Assembly: GCA_030411725.1 (NCBI GenBank)
Contig: MU839840.1
Location: 558,001-622,000 of the forward strand
Reading direction: 5' to 3'
DNA from: Echria macrotheca
Lineage: Eukaryota; Ascomycota; Sordariomycetes; Sordariales; Schizotheciaceae
Length of the DNA: 64,000 bases
Numbering within the stretch: position 1 is the stretch's first letter; the number at the start of each line of letters is the position of its first letter. The notes beneath the pieces are model-generated. The model searched no databases and was not told the DNA's origin. It was given only the letters and a program-made list of their open reading frames with translations. Shown here piece after piece: positions 56,995 through 64,000 of this stretch. The position numbers were made by a program, and so were the translations under genes.

Positions 56995-58517
56995 TTAGGT
57001 AAACTCTAGCATCCCACCGGGCCAGTGGCCGTCGAAGGGGTAGTATTTAATCTCGTGGAGTGATTCCAGATGTACGTCTTTTGTGGTAGTTTAACGTTAG
57101 ATACTTTGGCTTGCTGTGAGAGGTTGGAGAGGGAAGGGGGGAGGGAGAGAAACAGACAAGAAGATGAGATGAAAAAAAAAACATACCACGTTCAGTGCGC
57201 AGACGGTGCCGATAAGCCTTGTGGCCCTTGATGATCTGTGTCGGTAGAATAGGGTTTGTTAGTTTGGTTTGGGTTTAGGACATTTATCCCCCTCTGGGGA
57301 GAAGGGATAAAAAGAAGAGGAGGGCCGGGAAAAGACGAGAGAGGAGACATACCCAGAATTCTTCCTCAACTCTACCGGGGGCCCAGAATCTGGGGTTATT
57401 GGTCTTTAAGAGCTCAAGCTAAAACCGAATTAGTACTCGACCAAAAGTCTTTTTTTAGTTTTCGGTTTTATTTTGGGCCCAAAGAGAAACGTACATCCTG
57501 CTGGATATTCCTCAACACTGGTCTCTCTATTTGCCACATGAGGAAATCATAGAAATTAAAGATGGAGATGATAACGCGCAGATCCTCAAACGCGTTACGC
57601 TCTGATAGAATCCCGATCAAATCTTTGACGAGTTTATACCACACCCAGCCGCTGCCGAGGCGGCCCTGGCCGAGCGGACAGCGGATGTCGATGTGGCGCA
57701 GGTTCTGGATCGTGCGCGGGCTGATGAAGTCGGTGAGGGCCATGGGGAGGCCATGTCCCGGTAGCCAGGGCGGGAGGCGGTCGACGACGAACTGGCGCGA
57801 GCGGAGGATCGGAAGGCACTCGGCGGTTATGGCACGGCAGAGCAGCAGGATGGTGGGCGTTTTGAGCTGGGAAGATTTGTCGTAGGTTGGGAAGGGACCT
57901 TTGCGCCCCCGGGCGTACCAGGCGTCGATGGAGCGGTTGTAGCCCGCGTATAGTTGCGAGGCCGTCGGCATTATACAGGCGAAGCCGTAGATCATGTTGC
58001 GGATCTCGGGCGCGAAGAACCAGAAGCTCCAGCCCTGCGAGCGGTTGGGCTGGCCGCTTGCGAGGGGCGGAGGGAGTTCTTTTACTGCTGGGACTTTGTC
58101 TACTTCAGGAGGGTGGCCTGTCCGCAGAGGCCCTACTAGCGGTGATCCCCGTCGTTTATTATTCGGCCTATGGGACGATGCTGGTTTTGTCGCCTTCTCG
58201 GCGGCCTCGGCGTCGTCGGACGACGGCGAGTCTTGCTCCGGCTCCGGTCCCGCATCCGCATCGCCGTCGCTGGGAATTAGGCGGCAGCTTAGAATGCTGA
58301 CGGCCTTGCTGATGGCTTGGCGGCGTTTTCGACGGTCGCGGAGGTTCCACCGGTGCGTGGCGGTGCCGGTGCCGCCGGTTTGGTGGAGAGGGTGGAGATC
58401 TTCGATGTGGTCATCCCGGACGGCGGGCCGGGGCCGTCGTGTGGGCGGCGTCGCATCCGGGGGTGGGCTGCTGGCCCCCCTGCCCGGTCGCCGTCCTCTT
58501 TTGCTAACCCGCGTCAT
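56995..58517 (-). CDS. 2EXR/F-box-like protein of unknown function
   Basis: Four exons, 58517-57495, 57418-57353, 57235-57187 and 57077-56995, give 406 aa, all in phase. The donors are GTACGT, GTATGT and GTATGT. The three small 3' exons are 66, 49 and 83 nt. The start is the ATG at 58517. Residues 1-150 are basic and disordered. A 2EXR-like (F-box-like) motif lies near residues 165-185 (WFFAPEIRNMIYGFACI), as in many fungal proteins that begin with LPxEIRxxIY. It is followed by a helical region with ILLLCRAITAECLPIL and RHIDIRCPL. The C-terminal exons give KYYPFDGHWPGGMLEFT. Such proteins are a large, lineage-expanded fungal family; a ubiquitin-ligase adaptor role is only a guess. Confidence 0.83.
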
Positions 58518-60102
58518 GCCTGACGACCGGGTGTCGCATCGAGGTCGCCGGTGCCGTCCCCAGCGAGCGTGTTGCTCCGCCCCGTCCTGTACACAGTTTA
58601 GGCATATTTTTAGGCTCTGTGGGTTCCTAACGGTCTGGCGAATGGGTGCGGGGGAAGCGGGCGGCAAACGAGAGAGAGACGAAGAGGGAGGGGCTTCTCA
58701 CGTTTGGGGCACGGGCGGAACCAGATCCCAAGCCGTCCGATCACCGGTTTCCACGCGGTAGGCGATTTGGGTATAAATGCGAAACGAATGGCAGGAATTC
58801 CTCTTGCGTTTGCATTCGCAGTTCAACGCTGCTGGTCGGAGAGAACCGGCCGGGCGAGCTTGCGAGGTTTAGTCTGCATCACTAACGCGGAGAGAGGAAA
58901 GCACGATTGTGACGAGAATTATTAAGGGCAGCCTCAGGCAGACAAACACCCAACCAAGCAAGACCAAACAGACCTCAGAACAACAAGACCAGGGCATCGG
59001 CAGCCTCGCCTCAGGCTTCCCAACCCCTCTTTCAGTCAATCCGTAGACCTATCTACCTTAGTTCCCCCCGATGGGTCGCGGCTGTTGACTGGTGGCTGCA
59101 GTGTCCGGGGCCACGGCGGAGCACAACGGACTCATCATGCGGCTGCTTGCTTCGTCGCCTGTGTATGCACGCGTCCCGTTTCGACCACACGTCGGGTTTG
59201 TGGCAGCTGGCCAGCTCTGCGCACTTGCAAGTTGGGCTGCCGCAGCCGGGATCGAGATCTCCCCTCTTCTTCCCCGTCCTGTTCCTGATGATCGGATGGC
59301 GGACCTGGGATGTGGAAAAGCCATGCCTGCCTGACGAAAGCGGCCGACTCTCAACAACGTCGTCAGCTTGGGGTCCGAGTCGGCGCTGTCCGACATCGTG
59401 CCGGATGAGCAGAGCTGCGGCAGGAGTAACTACTGACACCGGCTACTTATAGCGGGCATACCTTTGGTACGTACTCCGTAAAGGCGTCAGTGGTTGGCGA
59501 CTGGCCACGATTTAGGTTCCCCAGTCTATCAGTTTTATCTGCAGAGAGGCTACTGCTCCTGCAAAAATGCACACCTAGGCAGTTCTATACGTGTGTAGCA
59601 TGTTTTATGCCTTCTGAGTTTGGAATCAACCTTGTCGTCTTTAAAGTTGGTAGTGGAGAGTACGCAATACACAGTAGAGCTTTCATTGATACATACAGGG
59701 GTGAAGGGTGTGTGGGACGACTGGTGCTGCCAACATTCGCTTGGGCGTCTGGCTGATTGCCCCTGCCTGGCCCCTTCGCAGCAGGCCGAATATTGATTGG
59801 CTGTTTAATACAGATCGGGCCCACCAGCGCCACCCTGTCGAGAGGTGAGGCATCCCTCCTTGCTCCCGGCCAGGCGCTCCTCCAGCAGGTTTTTTACACC
59901 GCACCCTCCCCCGGCTGACTCTTGCCTCTCCATCTGCCTTTTCTCTGCACTCCCACACCCACACCCACTCGGTACACGCCCGCCCACGATTTGGTCATTC
60001 GAGAGCAGCGACGGTCTCGCCGCGGCGCCGAAGCTATTTCTTAGTCCGCCCGCCGCCTCATCGTCTAAGTCGCGAGCGTCACGGCCGCTATTCTTACCTA
60101 GA
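58518..60102. other. Divergent region, 2EXR-like gene to FAR1 gene
   Basis: These 1.6 kb hold both promoters. The final 260 bases are pyrimidine-rich and in frame with the FAR1 gene but start without ATG; they are read as leader. Nothing else is recognised. Confidence 0.55.
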
Positions 60103-61846
60103 ATGTCGAACGGGAGCACGCCGGGTCACCCAGGGCTGTCATTTGGCGTCGGTGGCATGCGACGAGCGTTCCCGCCCTCTTCACACCTTCCGAACACCAA
60201 CAAACAATCGCCCTTCCCCCCTGCCTACTCGTCGCAACAACCTCAACAAAACCCATACAGTCCTCAGGCCTACTACCAGGGCACCTCGTCGCAGGTTCCC
60301 AGTCTGCAGAATGGCGCCCGCCCGGGTCCGTCTCCGATACCCCCAACCCTCCCCGGCCCCGGCCAGCGAGCCCCTCCACCGCGCCAGATGCGGCACACGT
60401 ACCTTTCACAGTCCATGTCGCAACAGCCTCTATCGCAGCAACCTCTCGGGCCGCCCCCCATAAGCCAGTCGTCGCTAGGTCCGCAGTCGATGAGCCAGCA
60501 GTCGCTGAACCAGCAGCAGTCGTTAAGCCAGCAGCCGCTCAGCCAACCCAGCCTGAGCGGGCAGCAACCGCCTGCGGTCAGCCAACCCCCGGTGCACCAG
60601 CACCAACTCCAGCTCCAGCCCATGCAAACATCGGTTGGACAGCCTCTGGGACAGCATCAGTCCCTGGGGCAGCCCCCGCAGCAGCAGAACGAGAACTCAC
60701 TCCTTTCCGCCCAAAAGTCCAACCCTCACCCCCCTCCGCAGCCGACGCTCCCTCCGGCCCAGCCGCAGCAGCTGCCCCATGTACAGCAGGTACAGCAAGT
60801 CCAAAAGGTAGCGCAGCAGCCACCGCCTGCTCGCCTCGAACCGGCCGAGCCTGTCCGAGATGACGACCATCACGACGAGGAATTGGAGACGGGGAGCCCC
60901 GAGGATGAGTTGGGCGACTCATCGCTCGAGCCGAAGATGATAGACGGCGCACCATTCGTTCCGCCAAAGCCCATGGGTCCGATGATGTCTGCCCCACCAG
61001 AGGGCGGTAGTTTCGCTACCCTTGACGCCATACATAAACATGTGCTGCAGTATTGCACGTCAGTGGGTTATGCTATTGTCATTGGGCGGTCCAAGAAGAC
61101 AGTGCCCGGTCTCAAAAAGGTTCTCTTCGTGTGTGATCGCGCAGGCAAGCCACCAAAGCGCGTTAGCCCCGAGCAGCGGAAGCGCAAGACGAGCTCTCGT
61201 AAGTGTGACTGCCAGTTTGGATTCTTTGCCATCGAGCAGAGAACGCAGTGGACGGTCCGGTACCGCCCTGACCCCGTCCACCTGACGCATAACCACGAGC
61301 CGAGTGAGAGCCCTCTGTTGCACCCGGCCGCGAGAAAGCTGGACAGCAAGATGGTAGCCGCGGTAAAGTCGCTGAAAGAAAACGGTATGTGCCGCCTCCC
61401 CCATGCTGAGACATTGAGTTTCTCTGGACTGACTGGAGACGCCAGGGGTCGGCGTAACGCAAACATTAGAGATACTCCAGCAGGACAATCCTCATGTTCC
61501 GCTCCTCCCGCGTGACATTTACAACGCAAGGGCGGCCATCAACCGTAATCCTCAAAAGGTAGCCACGGGACTTGCTGAGGATCGGGCAGCCATCTACAGC
61601 AAGCCTCAACCGTCGCCCGAGGACCGGATCCGGGCGGATCTTCGCGCTGAGATCGCGAGGGTGAAGAGCGAGATGGACAAGCTGGAAAAGGATAGCCAAG
61701 CTAAGATCAATCAGCTCGAGGAGAAGATCAAGGAGAAAGACCTGCTCATCAAGAAGTTTGAGCAGTTTATTGATATTTGTAACCAGCGGGTCATGGTTAG
61801 ACTTTCGGACAACGATACGAGCCAAACGCCGGGGTCGGGTCCGTAG
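60103..61846 (+). CDS. FAR1-type zinc-finger protein with C-terminal coiled coil
   Basis: Two exons, 60103-61384 and 61446-61846, give 560 aa. The intron has donor GTATGT, branch point GGACTGACT and acceptor GCCAG. Residues 1-300 are Gln/Pro/Ser-rich, with repeated SQQ, LSQQPL and PQQ blocks, as in activation domains. A FAR1/WRKY-GCM1-type zinc-binding domain lies at about 303-405, with Cys in FVCDRAG, CDC in KCDCQFGF and the His pair in LTHNHEPS. A coiled coil is at about 485-545. FAR1 domains come from Mutator-like transposases; here there is no DDE transposase or SWIM zinc finger, so this looks like a domesticated or stand-alone DNA-binding protein. The TAG acceptor-like CCTAG just before ATG leaves room for a leader intron. 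Confidence 0.85.
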
Positions 61847-63054
61847 GGAGCGTTGGCTTGGGTGCCTCGTAAGTATAGCGTTTGGAAGCAGAAAAGGTTT
61901 TGGGCGTGGCACTGCCACGAAGCAGATAGGATGGTTGGCAATAGCCATGGTTTATCAGAAAATCGAGGTGGAAGCATAGTGTATATGGGAAAAGAGGTTG
62001 AGCGTCGTTCTTCTTTCACATGGATCGTGACGTCCGGGAAGCTGATTGTTATAAACCCACCCCTTTGTTAGCCGACACTGGGGTTGCCCTATCAAGGATC
62101 AGCCACCAGGACGGCAAGCTGCATCAGGCCTTCCCAAGCAAAAGAAAAGAAAGCCGATATACTGTGTGTGGTATGATAGAGAGGACTGGAGTCTAGACCA
62201 TTTGGGTTTTTTTGGTTAGTACGCAGTTCTGTGTAGAGTAGATTCTGTATTGACGAGCCTCTCTGGACCATCGCATCTTGGACGATGCTTAGTGTAGCAC
62301 TATATGAACGCTAGCAAGACTGCGTGGATTGGATGTCTCGTGAAACGGGCAGCGGGTCTTCCCTTGTTAGCATAATAAGCGAAGGTGGCGACCGGAAGTC
62401 TCTAAGTATGAATGCAAGACGCGTAGACACAAAGACGGAGATGCGACGGACTGTTTATAAACATACTCTATTCCGTATGGTGGTTCGCACATGCCTGTCG
62501 CAGTCGCCGGGAGTGCTTCGAGAAGGGGAATGGTTCTGTAGCCCACTGCGTGAAACCAGTAAGTGGCCGGCAGTTTCCACGAGCTGCAAAGGCGATTCTG
62601 CAGTAGCAGGCCAGCCGGCGAATCAGGGCGCGGCCGTGGAGCCACGAATGTCCGGGCCCCTGACGCATGCCTTGTGCGCGACAGGGATGCGGCAGAGTCG
62701 CGTCAACCGAACTGGCGAGGAAACGGCCATTCTCGCTGGAGCAGTCATCCGAATCAACACCATTCATTGCATGGCACTTGGGCATTTTCTGTTCCCCCTT
62801 TACTTTTGATAATAATCTTGTCGACACGACGGCGCCACATTCCTCCAGAGATACCCAGCGACGACGCTCCTTCGCTTCTTGTCCCCTCGGGCGCCACGCC
62901 GAAACCGAACGCTTTTTTTTCGAGAGAGACTGGGACGACGGCGTCCTCCGATCACACTCCCTCTCTAGTCCATCCGACCCAACATCCGATCCCGAAGAAA
63001 TGAGAGCGGCCGATCCGTGATAGTGTCGACCACCTCGCATTCCCACACATCGCC
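61847..63054. other. Intergenic and leader of dynein heavy chain
   Basis: The 1.2 kb contains the FAR1 gene's 3' UTR and the dynein promoter. A long TTTT-rich run at about 62201-62215 and a T8 near 62913 are present. No gene is seen. Confidence 0.6.
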
Positions 63055-64000
63055 ATGGAAGCGGTGGCGTCTCCCCAGACGCTGAGCCCCGGCGCAAATG
63101 GCGTCGCAGCTGCTTCGTTTGGCGTCGACCCGGCCCGCGTCGTCGACCACCTTACCGCCCTGCTCGAGGCCGCTCTCGGCGCGACGCGGACTGAGCTCGA
63201 GGCTCCGAATAGCTTGCTTCACAAGTCCCGATACGCCGATACGGTGCACCGATGCACGCGCTTCGCTTCGGATTCCCTCGTAGCCCTTTACATCCAGAAA
63301 GACCTCGCCCCTACCACCTCGCTAGAAAATGGGACGACGGAACAAGGTATGGCTAGATCTACTTCATCGACCCCCATTGACGGAATACTGATACTTGGCA
63401 GATGCCCCGTCACATGTGTACAGCATCTCTCTCGATCTGTCCCCGACGTCGGTGACAGTCGCCTTCCTCGTCCTCCTGAAACGGCCTCAACCATTAGACC
63501 CTAACATCCCGATAACATCACAGATCCAGGTGCTCAACCTTCCTGGCCCTGCGTACTTGGCATCAAGTGGTGGCGACCAGGGGCCAAACGGATCACCGTA
63601 CGAAATCCTCCAGCTGTATCTCCACAACGGCCTTGCGCCGTACTTCGATGCCAGCACCAAGACGCAGCAGGCGCTCAGCGGCAGCAGGGGGCGGCCGGAT
63701 GTGGATGCGAAAACGGGAATCCCGGTAACCAAGAAACGCTGGACGGAACTGGAACTCAGTCTCGCCCATCTGCAACAAAATGTCGAGATACCCGAGGTCT
63801 CGCTGCCGTTCCACCCGTTGGTGCAGAATGCCCTAGACGATGCCGCCCGCGCTCATGTCAAGCCGACGCTGGAGCTGATCCCCGCTAATGCGCTGCAAGA
63901 CAGCTCGTTCCTCAACAGCTTGCAGGCGACGGTCAACAACTGGATCAAGTCGATCCAAGTGATTACCAAGATGACGCGGGATCCGAGCACCGGCACGGCG
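63055..64000 (+). CDS. DYN1: Cytoplasmic dynein heavy chain, N-terminal part (continues past the window)
   Basis: Two exons in view, 63055-63346 and 63402 to the edge, give 297 residues, in frame at the window end. The 55-bp intron has donor GTATGG and acceptor GGCAG. The conserved tail start includes ATRTELEAPNSLLHKSRYAD, DAKTGIPVTKKRW, LQQNVEIPEV and WIKSIQVITKMTRDPSTGTA, all typical of fungal cytoplasmic dynein 1 (ro-1, nudA). This part belongs to the tail (DHC_N1), which dimerises and binds intermediate chains; motor AAA+ modules lie to the right of the window. The gene drives minus-end-directed transport of nuclei and endosomes. Confidence 0.92.

Overview
The window is chromosomal DNA of a filamentous ascomycete (Pezizomycotina, most likely a Sordariomycete). 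Genes are GC-rich and well spaced. Introns are short (about 50-110 bp, up to 300 bp in one case), with GTAAGT/GTATGT-like donors, CTAAC/CTGAC-like branch points and YAG acceptors. Gene content is fungal: WSC sensor, Zn2Cys6 regulator, CSC1-type channel, Atr1-like MFS pump, THO2, MET2, GCP4, dynein. No tRNA, rRNA, CRISPR array, intact transposon, virus or secondary-metabolite cluster was recognised.

Layout, left to right. 0.36-6.3 kb holds a divergent pair: a GRAM/VASt sterol-transfer protein (-) and an MIT-like/coiled-coil protein (+), sharing a promoter with a tandem GATA site. 6.6-16.7 kb holds a second divergent pair: homoserine O-acetyltransferase MET2 (-) and THO2 (+), an mRNA-export subunit of 2,474 aa. 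18.5-20.3 kb is an Ost-alpha/TMEM184 membrane protein (-). 23.1-24.4 kb is a four-exon WSC cell-wall stress sensor (-). 28.6-32.0 kb is a secreted-domain Kelch/TM/long-tail protein (-). 32.9-34.6 kb is an orphan coiled-coil protein ending in seven TAQP-like repeats (-), diverging from a CSC1/PHM7-type cation channel (+, 37.2-40.0 kb). 40.6-40.9 kb is a 76-aa small gene (-) with an A18 tract in its leader. 42.1-44.1 kb is a four-exon MFS transporter (+). 45.9-48.4 kb is a Zn2Cys6 transcription factor (-). 52.0-53.6 kb is a senescence/spartin-domain protein (+) preceded by a uORF. 54.3-56.7 kb is gamma-tubulin complex protein GCP4 (+). 57.0-58.5 kb is a four-exon 2EXR/F-box-like protein (-). 60.1-61.8 kb is a FAR1 zinc-finger protein without a transposase domain (+). 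From 63.1 kb to the right edge is the 5' end of cytoplasmic dynein heavy chain (+).

The genes do not form an operon-like system; this looks like an ordinary housekeeping segment. I rebuilt gene models by joining exons with matching reading phase; every multi-exon model sums to a whole number of codons (for dynein, the part inside the window). Themes that recur are membrane/lipid contact (GRAM-VASt, spartin-like), cell-surface sensing (WSC, Kelch-TM, CSC1) and the microtubule cytoskeleton (GCP4, dynein). I did not find a convincing new multi-gene system. The best leads are individual: the MIT/coiled-coil protein with a GATA-bearing shared promoter, the orphan TAQP protein with a perfect 22-bp palindrome in its promoter, the stand-alone FAR1 protein, the Kelch-TM receptor-like protein, and several leader elements (abutting uORF, A18 tract).
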